Below are positions 44,066 to 55,012 of a stretch of DNA of 64,000 nt, piece by piece. This DNA comes from Clostridia bacterium. GTDB taxonomy: Bacteria; Bacillota; Clostridia; Lachnospirales; Lachnospiraceae. The notes below the pieces were generated by a model. The model searched no databases, was not told where the DNA came from, and saw only the letters and a list, made by a program, of their open reading frames with translations. Positions within the stretch are counted from its first letter, which is position 1. Each line of letters opens with the position of its first letter. The DNA lies in NCBI GenBank assembly GCA_003249225.1, contig QKJQ01000033.1, forward strand, positions 124,001 to 188,000, given 5' to 3'. The translations under genes and the position numbers were made by a program.

Positions 44066-45922
44066 CTATGCTTCTAAAATGATAGGTAATATCAAAGGAC
44101 TTCTTTTCAGCTTCTTCCATAAGTAGTCATTTAAATCATCTCTTATTGTATTTCTGATTTTGTTCCAATCAGTTACATTTTTATTGGCACACTTATCCAG
44201 TGCAGCGTTGACAATTCTTTCTGCTTCCACAATAAGTTCTTCTGATTCTTTAACATAAACAAATCCGCGTGTGATGATCTCCGGTCCGGCAAGTACCTGA
44301 TTTGTTGACTTCATCATCGTCAGGGCAACAATAATAATTCCATTCTCGGAAAGATACTGACGATCTCTGATAACGGTACTACCAACATCACCGATACCAA
44401 GTCCATCTACAAATATATCTTTTGCCTGAACATTCTCGGTTACTTTTCCTTTTTCTTCTGATAATTCCAGAACATTTCCTGACTTGATTATGAAAATATT
44501 CTCCTGTGGAATACCAATCGCCTTTACCAGCTCAGCCTGCGCCATCCTGTGTCTGAACTCTCCATGGACCGGTACTGCATATTTAGGTCGAAGAAGTGAA
44601 TAGATCAGTTTGATTTCTTCCTGACAAGCGTGTCCTGATACATGAGTATCCTGGAAAATGACATTGGCACCTTTTTTGGATAATTCATTAATAACTTTTG
44701 ATACGGCTTTCTCATTTCCCGGAATTGGTGTTGAACTGAAAATAATAGTATCTCCGGGTTTAATGGTTACTTTTTTATGGGTAGAATCAGCCATTCTGGA
44801 AAGGGCTGCCATTGCTTCCCCCTGACTTCCTGTTGTAATAAAAACAAGCTGTTCATCCGGATAATTCTTCATTTGGTCAACATCCACCAATGTATTCTCC
44901 GGAATCTTTATGTAGCCAAGTTCCGATGCAACTTCAATTACATTCACCATACTTCGCCCCTGCAGTATAACTTTACGCTTGAATTTATAAGCGGTATTAA
45001 TAATCTGCTGTACGCGGTCAACATTGGACGCAAAAGTTGCTACAATCATTCTGTGATTTTTGTTTTCCGTAAATAAATTTTCAAAGGTTCTTGCGACCAT
45101 TTCTTCCGATGGGGTAAATCCTGGTCTTCCTGCATTTGTACTGTCGCAAAGCAAAGCAAGAACACCCTTCTTGCCAATTTCTCCGAATCTTTGCAGATCT
45201 ATGGAATCTCCAAAAAGAGGTGTATAGTCAATTTTAAAGTCACCAGTATGTACAATGATACCTGCGGGTGAATAAATCGCAAGTGCAGAGGCATCTGCTA
45301 TACTGTGATTTGTTTTTATGAATTCAATACGAAATGCGCCTAGATTCACTGAATTACCATGTTTTACAACTTTACGCTTTGTTGTTTTCAGCATTCCGTA
45401 TTCTTTTAATTTCAGATCGATTAATCCAATGGTCAGCTTTGTTGCATAAACAGGCACATTGATATCCTTCAGTATAAAAGGAAGTGCACCAATGTGATCT
45501 TCGTGTCCATGTGTTATAACAAAACCCTTTACCTTATCCCTGTTATTCTTAAGGTATGTTACATCCGGAATAACAAGATCTACGCCAAGCATATCTTCGT
45601 CCGGAAAAGCCAGACCGCAGTCAACAACAATAATGCTGTCTTCGTATTCAAAAGCTGTGATGTTCATTCCGATACGGTCAAGACCGCCAAGTGGTATGAT
45701 CTTTACTTTATTGCTCACTGCTTTCATTTCGGCTGCTTTATTTTCATTTACTTTATTGCCCGCACCCTTATCGTTATCAGCTTTATTACCGGCTGGTTTC
45801 TTTTTTTGATTTTGATTTCTTTTTGTCTTTTTCGTAGTCTGATTTGATTCGCTTTTTACAGCAGATTCAACCTCCGACTTATTATCATCACTCATTATTG
45901 CTGATGCTTCATTTTTTGTCAA
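44066..45922 (-). CDS. rnj: Ribonuclease J with basic N-terminal extension
   Basis: A 618-residue metallo-beta-lactamase/beta-CASP RNase, acting as exo- and endoribonuclease in mRNA decay. Catalytic motifs: THGHEDHIGALPFIL near 138, HTGDFKID near 231, TSTPIPGNE-like FSSTPIPGNE near 406 and VSGHACQEEI near 438. The first 65 residues are Lys/Asn rich (TKKTKRNQNQKKKPAGNK), absent in typical RNase J of about 555 residues, and may bind RNA or partners. The start codon is TTG at 45922, eight bases after AGGAGG. It leads the rnj-ktrB-ktrA cluster. Confidence 0.93.
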   Translation of the reverse strand: MTKNEASAIMSDDNKSEVESAVKSESNQTTKKTKRNQNQKKKPAGNKADNDKGAGNKVNENKAAEMKAVSNKVKIIPLGGLDRIGMNITAFEYEDSIIVVDCGLAFPDEDMLGVDLVIPDVTYLKNNRDKVKGFVITHGHEDHIGALPFILKDINVPVYATKLTIGLIDLKLKEYGMLKTTKRKVVKHGNSVNLGAFRIEFIKTNHSIADASALAIYSPAGIIVHTGDFKIDYTPLFGDSIDLQRFGEIGKKGVLALLCDSTNAGRPGFTPSEEMVARTFENLFTENKNHRMIVATFASNVDRVQQIINTAYKFKRKVILQGRSMVNVIEVASELGYIKIPENTLVDVDQMKNYPDEQLVFITTGSQGEAMAALSRMADSTHKKVTIKPGDTIIFSSTPIPGNEKAVSKVINELSKKGANVIFQDTHVSGHACQEEIKLIYSLLRPKYAVPVHGEFRHRMAQAELVKAIGIPQENIFIIKSGNVLELSEEKGKVTENVQAKDIFVDGLGIGDVGSTVIRDRQYLSENGIIIVALTMMKSTNQVLAGPEIITRGFVYVKESEELIVEAERIVNAALDKCANKNVTDWNKIRNTIRDDLNDYLWKKLKRSPLILPIILEA

Positions 45923-46041
45923 ATCAGTATCCTCCTGTTTTTTTGATGTCGCATAGTTACAAAATACCTTAAAATACGATCATCATAATTTCAAGATTTT
46001 CTGTTTCTTTTCTGCATTTTTGCTCTTTGCATCGCTTAGAT

Positions 46042-46070
46042 ATTGTAACATTATGATAGTTCTTTTGCAA
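46042..46070 (-). promoter_or_regulatory. Sigma-A promoter of rnj-ktrB-ktrA
   Basis: TTGCAA (46065-46070), 17-base spacer, TACAAT (46042-46047) on the minus strand; leader of about 112 bases, nothing recognised in it. Confidence 0.6.
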
Positions 46071-46108
46071 TCGTAACTTATTGAATGGAAAGTCAGGTCG
46101 TAAAAAAA

Positions 46109-46765
46109 CTATAATAATTTAAATTGGTTCTTATGAAACTTTATTATATTCTCATTTTTTAGTTTGCCTAGTTCATTTGATAAAGCACTTCTGTCAACAG
46201 AGAGATAATCTGCAAGTTCTTGCCGGTTGTATGGGATCTCGAACTGACTGTTATTTTGAAGCTGCGACTGCATAGACAGGTAGGATAATACTTTCTCCCG
46301 GATTGTCCGCTTTCCCATATGTTCAACTTTACCTGTCAGCATTTGGTTTTTCTGAGCCAGAATCATCATCATGTTCTGTATGAGCCTCTGATGAAAGCCA
46401 CAGGCTTGTTCACAGGATGCCAGTATGGAGTTGAACGTCAGAAATAAGACCTTGACTTTTTGTGATGCAACGACGCTTACAGGAGATCGATTATTAAACA
46501 GACAAAAGAAGGATTCTGCAAAAAGTCCTCCTGCTTCGATTCTCGTAAGTATCGTACGGTTTCCCCAGTAATCTTCTTGTATGACCGTAACATTCCCGGA
46601 TAGGATTACACCGAGTGAAGTGACCGATTGTGAAACTCGGATGATATATTCATCTTTTTCGTATTGTTTTATTACTGGTTTCATGCACTGAAACAAAATC
46701 TTATATTCAGCTTCCTGTATTCCCTGAAACAAAACTGACTCTGACAATATCGAATATTCGTCCAT
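46109..46765 (-). CDS. Crp/Fnr-family transcriptional regulator
   Basis: A 218-residue regulator. Residues 15-120 form a cyclic-nucleotide-binding-type beta roll (DEYIIRVSQSVTSLGVILSGNVTV, GGLFAESFFCLF). Residues 145-218 form a winged helix with RQELADYLSVDRSALSNELGKL near 185. No clear cluster of N-terminal Fnr cysteines and no cAMP phosphate-binding RS motif, so the effector is unknown. The start at 46765 follows GGAGTAAGT. A dyad at its own promoter suggests autoregulation. Confidence 0.85.
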   Translation of the reverse strand: MDEYSILSESVLFQGIQEAEYKILFQCMKPVIKQYEKDEYIIRVSQSVTSLGVILSGNVTVIQEDYWGNRTILTRIEAGGLFAESFFCLFNNRSPVSVVASQKVKVLFLTFNSILASCEQACGFHQRLIQNMMMILAQKNQMLTGKVEHMGKRTIREKVLSYLSMQSQLQNNSQFEIPYNRQELADYLSVDRSALSNELGKLKNENIIKFHKNQFKLL

Positions 46766-46794
46766 ACTTACTCCATTCAAAAAACTATTATTTC

Positions 46795-46818
46795 GTTGTA
46801 TAAACAACCTGATACAAC
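46795..46818. promoter_or_regulatory. Candidate autoregulatory dyad of the Crp/Fnr gene
   Basis: GTTGT-N4-ACAAC (46795-46808) is a perfect FNR-length dyad, and an outer pair GTTGTAT / ATACAAC spans the full 24 bases. It sits right after the -10 box, at the transcription start. Confidence 0.6.
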
Positions 46819-46819
46819 T

Positions 46820-46848
46820 AGGATAGGACGAACCCTAATGCTTGTCAA
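46820..46848 (-). promoter_or_regulatory. Sigma-A promoter of the Crp/Fnr gene
   Basis: Perfect TTGACA (46843-46848), 17-base spacer, TATCCT (46820-46825) on the minus strand. Confidence 0.7.
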
Positions 46849-46879
46849 GCAAAATTCCTGAGTGCATGAACTGCAGCTT

Positions 46880-46976
46880 CCTTTTCTGAATAAAGAAAAG
46901 GATTTTATCAAGTCATTTCTGCTTTGTGAAAGCATTCTCAGCCTTCGCATTACATACAATCATTAATAAAATCCTT
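46880..46976 (-). terminator. Structured terminator region of the atp operon
   Basis: AAGGATTTTAT (46898-46908) pairs with ATAAAATCCTT (46966-46976) across a 57-base loop with internal small hairpins; on the minus strand the closing arm runs into CCTTTTCTTTATTC. A second dyad CCTTTTCT/AGAAAAGG lies at 46880-46901. It starts 26 bases past the atpC stop. Confidence 0.6.
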
Positions 46977-47001
46977 ACTTTACTAAGAAAACATGGTAAG
47001 C

Positions 47002-47412
47002 TTAGATGTTGTAACTGTCTGTTGCTTTCAGTCGTACCAAAGCTCTTGCCAAAGAAGCCTTGTTATGCTGATACTCTCTGATACTTTGCTTCTGACGAAG
47101 TTTTTCTTCTATACGGTCTTTTGCTTCCAATGCTCTTCGTTTATCGATCTCATCTGGAAGTTCGGCCGTATCAACAAGCATTCTGACACGATTGTTGATG
47201 ATCTCCACAAGTCCTGCTCCGGATATTGCTTTGATCCATTCCCCATCTTCTTTCTGAATTCTTGTTTCACCCATGATGACAGATACGACCATATTCTCAT
47301 GATGAGCCATAATGCACATTTCACCGTCAAAAGCCGGTAAAACGATTGCTTTACAGCGTCCTTCAAAGAATTTACGATTGCTTGCCAGAACCTGTAATCC
47401 GAATGTTGCCAT
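47002..47412 (-). CDS. atpC: ATP synthase epsilon subunit
   Basis: A 136-residue rotor subunit. It has the N-terminal beta sandwich (FGLQVLASNRKFFEG, VLPAFDGEMCIMAHHENM, ISGAGLVEIINNRVRMLVDTAE) and a helical C-terminal hairpin (IDKRRALEAKDRIEEKL, KASLARALVRLKA). The start at 47412 is the ATG after GAGGTATAGT; an ATG four codons upstream overlaps the ribosome binding site. Last gene of the operon, 49 bases after atpD. Confidence 0.92.
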   Translation of the reverse strand: MATFGLQVLASNRKFFEGRCKAIVLPAFDGEMCIMAHHENMVVSVIMGETRIQKEDGEWIKAISGAGLVEIINNRVRMLVDTAELPDEIDKRRALEAKDRIEEKLRQKQSIREYQHNKASLARALVRLKATDSYNI

Positions 47413-47461
47413 ACTATACCTCATTTCTGCGCATCAGCTATGCGCATACAAGTTCCTGAAA

Positions 47462-49800
<2,339 letters not shown>

Positions 49801-49801
49801 C

Positions 49802-51613
49802 TTATCTCAGACTCCTGAACTTCTTTGCTGCATCTGCAATCCTTTTTGCCAAGTCATCTGTCATAACTTTATCATTTTCAATTTCCACAATGATCTCAGG
49901 ATTGTTTTCCTCAAAATATTGCAGCATGCGTTGTTGTGTATCTTTTACTTCTTCTGGTTTCAGATCAATAAATACCTTGTTCGTTGCCGCACAAAGAATA
50001 ATGACCTGTTCGTGAAGACTTAAAGGATGACACAAAGGTTGTTTTAAAAGTTCCATTAAGGTACTACCATATGCTAAATGTTCTTTTGTTGTATCATCGA
50101 GATCGGAACTGAACTGTGTAAATACTTCCATTTCACGATATTGTGCAAGATCAATACGGATACTTCCTGCTGCTTTTTTCATTGCTTTTGTCTGTGCAGC
50201 ACCACCAACACGGGATACCGAAAGACCGACATTAACGGCAGGTCTCATACCAGAGAAGAACAAATCACTCTCAAGAAAGATCTGTCCGTCAGTAATAGAA
50301 ATAACGTTCGTTGGTATGTATGCGGATACATCACCAGCTTGTGTTTCAACGATAGGAAGTGCTGTAATGGAACCTCCTCCAGCTTCCGGTGATAACCTGC
50401 TGGAACGCTCCAGCAATCTTGAATGCAGATAGAATACATCTCCCGGATATGCTTCACGCCCCGGTGGTCGCTCCAGCAACAGAGACAGTGCTCGATAAGC
50501 TACCGCATGCTTTGACAAATCATCATAAACGATCAGTACATCTTTTCCTTTGTACATAAAATATTCAGCCATTGCGGTACCTGCATAAGGTGCAATGTAC
50601 TGTAACGATGCCGGATCACTAGCAGATGCTGTTACAACAATTGTGTAACGCATAGAATCATGCTGTTTTAATGTCGAAACAAGTTTTGCTATGGTTGATG
50701 CTTTCTGTCCTATGGCAACATAGACACAGATCACATCTTTTCCTTTTTGATTTAAAATCGTATCAATAGCAATCGATGTCTTTCCTGTCTGTCTGTCCCC
50801 AATGATAAGCTCACGCTGACCGCGGCCGATCGGGAACATGGAATCAATCGAAAGAATTCCTGTTTCCATAGGTACAGTAACCGATTTACGATCTGCGATG
50901 CCGGGTGCTTCGCATTCAATCGGTCTGAAATCATAGGATTCAATAACACCTTCATCGTCGATCGGAGCACCAAGTGCATCTACGACTCTTCCAAGAAAGC
51001 CGTCACCTACCGGAACTCCCGCTCTTTTCTTTGTACGTGTAACTTTATCTCCTTCATGGATGTCATCGTCTTTCGAAAATAATATACAACCAATTTCTTT
51101 TGCCCGTATATCCTGAACCATGGCCTTTACACCATTATCGAACTGAACGATTTCTCCGTATGCCGCATGCCGTATACCGTTGACATTAACGATACCATCA
51201 CCGACCCATACAACATAACCGATTTCATCATCTTTTACTTCAAGTGCAAAACTGTCAATGTCCTTTTTCAGCATCGATACAATACCGCTTGTATCAAACT
51301 CCTGCTCGCCGTTTATTTTCTGAAGCTTTTTCTCGAGCTGCTTCATTCTTCCTTTTACGGTCCAATCAAACTCATAATTCTCGACTTTTAACAAAAAGCC
51401 TCCAACTAAGTTCTCATCTTTTTTCACAAGAATTTCAAAATTATTATAGGAAAATTTCTTTTGTAAAAATTGCTTAATTCCATCGAGTTGCTCCTCGTCC
51501 GGAGGAGTAACGCAATACAAATGAGCAATGATCACTTTCCCTTCTTCTATATTTGATTGAATCCCACTGCTGTTTTCAAAATCAGTCGTGGTCGTATTAT
51601 TATTGTTCGTCAA
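49802..51613 (-). CDS. atpA: Delta-alpha fusion: ATP synthase alpha subunit with an N-terminal AtpH C-terminal domain
   Basis: About 603 residues, some 100 longer than a normal alpha. Residues about 25-100 match the C-terminal domain of the delta subunit (AtpH): LYCVTPPDEEQLDGIKQFLQ, then DENLVGGFLLKVENYEF and DWTVKGRMKQLEKKL, against the typical V-D-x-S-L-I-G-G and D-G-S-V-R-G-R-L. From about 110 it is ordinary alpha (VVWVGDGIVNVNGI, Walker A GDRQTGKTSIAIDTI, YDDLSKHAVAYR, VGLSVSRVGGAAQTKAMK). No separate atpH exists in the operon. I take TTG at 51613 (AGGTG six bases upstream); GTG at 51622 is possible. The start overlaps atpF. Confidence 0.9.
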   Translation of the reverse strand: MTNNNNTTTTDFENSSGIQSNIEEGKVIIAHLYCVTPPDEEQLDGIKQFLQKKFSYNNFEILVKKDENLVGGFLLKVENYEFDWTVKGRMKQLEKKLQKINGEQEFDTSGIVSMLKKDIDSFALEVKDDEIGYVVWVGDGIVNVNGIRHAAYGEIVQFDNGVKAMVQDIRAKEIGCILFSKDDDIHEGDKVTRTKKRAGVPVGDGFLGRVVDALGAPIDDEGVIESYDFRPIECEAPGIADRKSVTVPMETGILSIDSMFPIGRGQRELIIGDRQTGKTSIAIDTILNQKGKDVICVYVAIGQKASTIAKLVSTLKQHDSMRYTIVVTASASDPASLQYIAPYAGTAMAEYFMYKGKDVLIVYDDLSKHAVAYRALSLLLERPPGREAYPGDVFYLHSRLLERSSRLSPEAGGGSITALPIVETQAGDVSAYIPTNVISITDGQIFLESDLFFSGMRPAVNVGLSVSRVGGAAQTKAMKKAAGSIRIDLAQYREMEVFTQFSSDLDDTTKEHLAYGSTLMELLKQPLCHPLSLHEQVIILCAATNKVFIDLKPEEVKDTQQRMLQYFEENNPEIIVEIENDKVMTDDLAKRIADAAKKFRSLR

Positions 51614-52094
51614 TGTTTTCACCTGCTTTTGTCAGAAAATGGTTGTATAGCTCCTTGTCGGTCGTGGGATTTGCTTGATCTCCCATAATCTTAGCTGCTG
51701 CAGCAATAGCCAGTGTGACCATCTGAGCCTCGGTTTCCTTAATCACTCTCTGCTTGATAATAATTGCTTCATCATTTGCTTTTAAGATAACCTCTTTTGC
51801 TTTAACATCAGCTTCTTTCAGGATACGGTCATACTCAGAATGCGCTGACTTCCGAGCATCTGTAACGATACCCGCACCAACACTTTCTGCTTCTTCTATA
51901 GACTTTTCACTTTGTTTTTTCATTTCTATGGCTTTACTTTTTTCCTCTTCAGCATCTGCGAGATTCTTTGTAACTATACTTCTTCTTTCTTCCAGTATTT
52001 TATCCACAGGTTTGAACAGGAATCTCCTTAAAAGTAAATACAGAATTAAAACATTGATTACTGTAAAAAGCAAACTCCAGCCTATCTCAATCAC
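51600..52094 (-). CDS. atpF: ATP synthase b subunit
   Basis: A 164-residue peripheral-stalk subunit: one N-terminal helix (GWSLLFTVINVLILYLLLRRFLFKPV) and a long charged coiled coil (AEEEKSKAIEMKKQSEKSIE), normal length. The start codon is GTG at 52094. Its C-terminus (ELYNHFLTKAGENIDEQ) should contact a delta domain, here supplied by the alpha fusion. Confidence 0.93.
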   Translation of the reverse strand: MIEIGWSLLFTVINVLILYLLLRRFLFKPVDKILEERRSIVTKNLADAEEEKSKAIEMKKQSEKSIEEAESVGAGIVTDARKSAHSEYDRILKEADVKAKEVILKANDEAIIIKQRVIKETEAQMVTLAIAAAAKIMGDQANPTTDKELYNHFLTKAGENIDEQ

Positions 52095-52110
52095 TTACTA
52101 CACCGCCTTT

Positions 52111-52335
52111 CTATTTCAAAAAGATGATAATCAGTAAGCCGATAACAAATCCATAAATTGCGGTTGCTTCGGAAAGAGCACAACCAAATGCCAACAACTT
52201 CATAATTTTGCTTTCTGCTTCAGGTTGTCTTGCTACTGCTTCTGTTGCTTTTGCTGTTGCAATACCGATACCAATACCTGCTCCTATACCTGATAATACT
52301 GCAATACCTGCTCCAACTGCTATTAACGTTGTCAT
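52111..52335 (-). CDS. atpE: ATP synthase c subunit
   Basis: A 74-residue two-helix hairpin with the polar loop [10 protein letters not shown] and the ion-carrying glutamate in [15 protein letters not shown]. The Na+ ligand Gln of sodium synthases (GIGQG) is Ile here (GIGIGIA) and the following Ser is Ala, which points to proton coupling. Start at 52335 is the second ATG, eight bases after AGGAG; the first is too close to it. Confidence 0.93.
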   Translation of the reverse strand: MTTLIAVGAGIAVLSGIGAGIGIGIATAKATEAVARQPEAESKIMKLLAFGCALSEATAIYGFVIGLLIIIFLK

Positions 52336-52353
52336 ATTCATTTCTCCTTTTTA

Positions 52354-53043
52354 TTATTCTATTGCTTCTTTAATGAATAGTGATGTTAAGAAAACAAAAA
52401 CATAGGCTTGTATTAATCCATCAAAGATATCAAAATACGCGCTGAAAATAAGTGGTACACCAACTGGAATTATTGCTTTAATCAATTCCATGATTACAAA
52501 TGCTCCCAAAATATTACCAAATAATCGCATACATAATGATAGTGGTTTAATTATTATTTCCAAAATATTGAGTGGTGTTACCAAAGCGACCGGTTCTGAA
52601 AATGATTTACGCCAGCCGCGCAATCCTTTTTTGTGGATTCCTGCAGCCTGAATCAATACAATACTCATAATGGCCAAAGCTGCTGTAACATTCAGATCCT
52701 TTGTCGGAGGTTTAAACCCGATCAGTCCAATCAGATTTGACAATCCAATATAGAGCAGAATCGTTATGAGGTACGGAACGTATGCTTTGCCTTCATGTCC
52801 GATCATGCCCTCAATAAAGCTTCTAAGCTTAATTACAATTGTTTCTGCGACTGCCTGACGCTTACTTATATGATCGATTTTCATATTCCTGGTCAGAAAT
52901 ATGGAAAGCAGTACAAGCGCTGCCATAATCATCCATGACACAACAATCGATTCTGTAATTGCAATATCTAATCCAAACAAATGAATTGTAAACATTGTCT
53001 TAACATCGAGTGCTTCCTGCAGTTTTGTTGATAAGTCAGACAT
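52354..53043 (-). CDS. atpB: ATP synthase a subunit
   Basis: A 229-residue membrane subunit with about six helices. The essential Arg lies in PLSLCMRLFGNILGAFVIMELI near residue 165, and VTPLNILEIIIKPLS plus the C-terminal QAYVFVFLTSLFIKEAIE are conserved. First gene of the operon; no atpI is seen. Start follows GAGGTGAGAGG. Confidence 0.95.
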   Translation of the reverse strand: MSDLSTKLQEALDVKTMFTIHLFGLDIAITESIVVSWMIMAALVLLSIFLTRNMKIDHISKRQAVAETIVIKLRSFIEGMIGHEGKAYVPYLITILLYIGLSNLIGLIGFKPPTKDLNVTAALAIMSIVLIQAAGIHKKGLRGWRKSFSEPVALVTPLNILEIIIKPLSLCMRLFGNILGAFVIMELIKAIIPVGVPLIFSAYFDIFDGLIQAYVFVFLTSLFIKEAIE

Positions 53044-53118
53044 CCTCTCACCTCTTATGTGTACTAGTTACTTCATGAAAATCTTCTTATTAATATGTTG
53101 CGTAGCTACTAACTTCGT

Positions 53119-53147
53119 ATTATACTTTAAACATATTCGGTTGTGAA
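53119..53147 (-). promoter_or_regulatory. Sigma-A promoter of the atp operon
   Basis: TTCACA (53142-53147), 17-base spacer, TATAAT (53119-53124) on the minus strand, 76 bases before atpB, in the divergent region shared with the LysR gene. Confidence 0.65.
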
Positions 53148-53204
53148 ATAATAATTCGATATTACAGATATATTAATTTTGCATGATAAAAAGGAGTTCA
53201 GAGT

Positions 53205-54128
53205 ATGGGTGCAAGTTATGAATATTATAGAATTTTCTATTACGTATCAAAATACAGGAATTTTACCAAGGCAGCAAATTACCTTTTAACAAGCCAGCCA
53301 GCTATTACAAGATCCATCCAGAATCTTGAAAATGAGCTTGGCTGCCAGTTGTTTATCCGCAACAAACGGGGTGTTGAATTAACACATGAAGGTCAGCTGC
53401 TGTTCGAATATGTTGCTGCCGGATGTGAGCAGTTCATACGCGGAGAAGCTAAAATCACGGGTGCACTCAGTATGCAGAACGGCATCATTTACCTTGGCGT
53501 CAATGAAACATCCTTCTCTGCCTATATGCTTCAGATACTGGAAGAATTTCATTTTAAATATCCTTATGTAAAGTTGAAAATCCTTAATCTATCGACAATA
53601 CATGCATTGGATGAATTATTAAACGAAACCATTGATCTGGCTGTTGTTAAAACCCCGACTGATGTAATGCGACCATTAAAAGAAACCAAATTAAAAACCT
53701 TTCAGGATATTATGATCTGTGGAAAAGCATACGAAAGTCTTGTTGATAAAAAAGTACATTTAAAAGATTTAAGTAATTATCCACTTGTCTGTGCATCAAA
53801 AGGAACGAAGACATATGATTTTCTTGAGTCTTATTACCGTAATCATAACCTCATCCTTATGCCGGATTTTGAAGCAAATACCTTCGATATGCTGCTTAAT
53901 CTGGTTCAGCGTAACTTTGGACTTGGATTCATTCCGGAGACCATTGCAAAAAAAGCAATTGAACGAGGCGATGTATTCAAAGTCAATCTGATCGATAAAG
54001 TCCCGACCAGAAGCATCTGTATGGTTCTGAATCCGGAACATCCACAGACAAAGCTCATAAAAGAACTTCAGCGTATGATCATCAACGGAGGTAAAAACGA
54101 ATCTGATCCCTCCCCAGTTATGTCCTAA
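53205..54128 (+). CDS. LysR-family transcriptional regulator
   Basis: A 307-residue regulator. The N-terminal helix-turn-helix YYVSKYRNFTKAANYLLTSQ through LENELGCQLFIRNKRGVELTHEG (residues 8-60) is canonical; the rest is the periplasmic-binding-like effector domain (YLGVNETSFSAYML, LKILNLSTIHALDELL, GFIPETIAKKAIERG). Start follows AAGGAG. It is divergent from atpB and convergent with the DUF6179-like gene, whose stop it overlaps by four bases. Target genes unknown; the atp operon is an unlikely target. Confidence 0.92.
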   Translation: MGASYEYYRIFYYVSKYRNFTKAANYLLTSQPAITRSIQNLENELGCQLFIRNKRGVELTHEGQLLFEYVAAGCEQFIRGEAKITGALSMQNGIIYLGVNETSFSAYMLQILEEFHFKYPYVKLKILNLSTIHALDELLNETIDLAVVKTPTDVMRPLKETKLKTFQDIMICGKAYESLVDKKVHLKDLSNYPLVCASKGTKTYDFLESYYRNHNLILMPDFEANTFDMLLNLVQRNFGLGFIPETIAKKAIERGDVFKVNLIDKVPTRSICMVLNPEHPQTKLIKELQRMIINGGKNESDPSPVMS

Positions 54129-54988
54129 ATAGGAAATAATGCATCCAAATGCCGGGTTTTCGCTGCTGTCCTGTACAACGCCAGAAAATCCGGTATATCT
54201 TTGCTAAGATATTGATAAATCGCTTCCCTATGGTCTGACGTAATCTTTACTATGTCTTTTAAGAATACCTGCAACAGTGATGTAAGCTTGATTTCAGCTT
54301 CAACAACGGTGGTCATTTCAATAAAATAAAGTAACCTTGTATGATCTTCTTCTGTATAATGAAAATCAAAAATATCCTTTTTCAGAATCATACTTCCAAG
54401 AACATTTCGTAAAACTATCGAAGCAACATTGATTACCAGATCACTGTAATCATAATGATAACGGCTTAGCAGATCCTCTACAATCTCTGCCGGAAAAAAC
54501 TGCAGAAACCGTTGTTCACAGGCTATGCATTGCAGGTAATAGTATATCGTGTCAATCCCATCTCTTTCATTAATTGCAGTAATCAAAGGATAATCCAGGG
54601 TAAGAAGATGTTCCTGCGGACAAAATTTAGGATCATAATGTATAAAAAATGCCGGCATACCCTTTATTATAGTATCACAATAGATCTCATTCCCATACCA
54701 TTTGAACTCAGGTAAAATGGATTCATAAATATCTTTTGCTTTTTTCACCTTTTCAAGAACCATCTGATATCCTGTCTGATAGACCTGCTGCAGATTTTCC
54801 CTGTGCTCCGGTACATTTGTACTTCCCTGTTCTTCAAGACAATATAGTACAGCTCTCATAAGCTGAGATGCTTTTTCATAGGTTACCGATGTGCTTTCTT
54901 TGCTTGTGTAAGCTTCTGTAAGTTTTGCAACCAGCACAAGCAGCTCGGCGGTGTCATAATCCTTATGATCATTATTCATATTTTCCAT
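54125..54988 (-). CDS. DUF6179-like protein
   Basis: A 287-residue soluble, mostly helical protein of unknown function. The pattern LTEAYTSKESTSVTYEKASQ, LMRAVLYCLEEQ, VKKAKDIYESILPEFK, GMPAFFIHYDPKFCPQ and LLTLDYPL matches, as I recall, the DUF6179 family of Firmicutes. No catalytic motif stands out. It follows the GH2 gene by 24 bases with its own GGAGGCGTTA, so it is probably in the same transcript; why is unclear. Confidence 0.6.
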   Translation of the reverse strand: MENMNNDHKDYDTAELLVLVAKLTEAYTSKESTSVTYEKASQLMRAVLYCLEEQGSTNVPEHRENLQQVYQTGYQMVLEKVKKAKDIYESILPEFKWYGNEIYCDTIIKGMPAFFIHYDPKFCPQEHLLTLDYPLITAINERDGIDTIYYYLQCIACEQRFLQFFPAEIVEDLLSRYHYDYSDLVINVASIVLRNVLGSMILKKDIFDFHYTEEDHTRLLYFIEMTTVVEAEIKLTSLLQVFLKDIVKITSDHREAIYQYLSKDIPDFLALYRTAAKTRHLDALFPI

Positions 54989-55012
54989 TAACGCCTCCTT
55001 TATGATAGTTTC

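Noticed and set aside
51280-51320. Internal start giving a normal-length alpha subunit
   Set aside because: An AGGAG-like stretch precedes the canonical alpha region, but no start codon lies at a workable distance.
52111-52335. Sodium-translocating ATP synthase
   Set aside because: Key ligands of the sodium motif are replaced by Ile and Ala in the c subunit.
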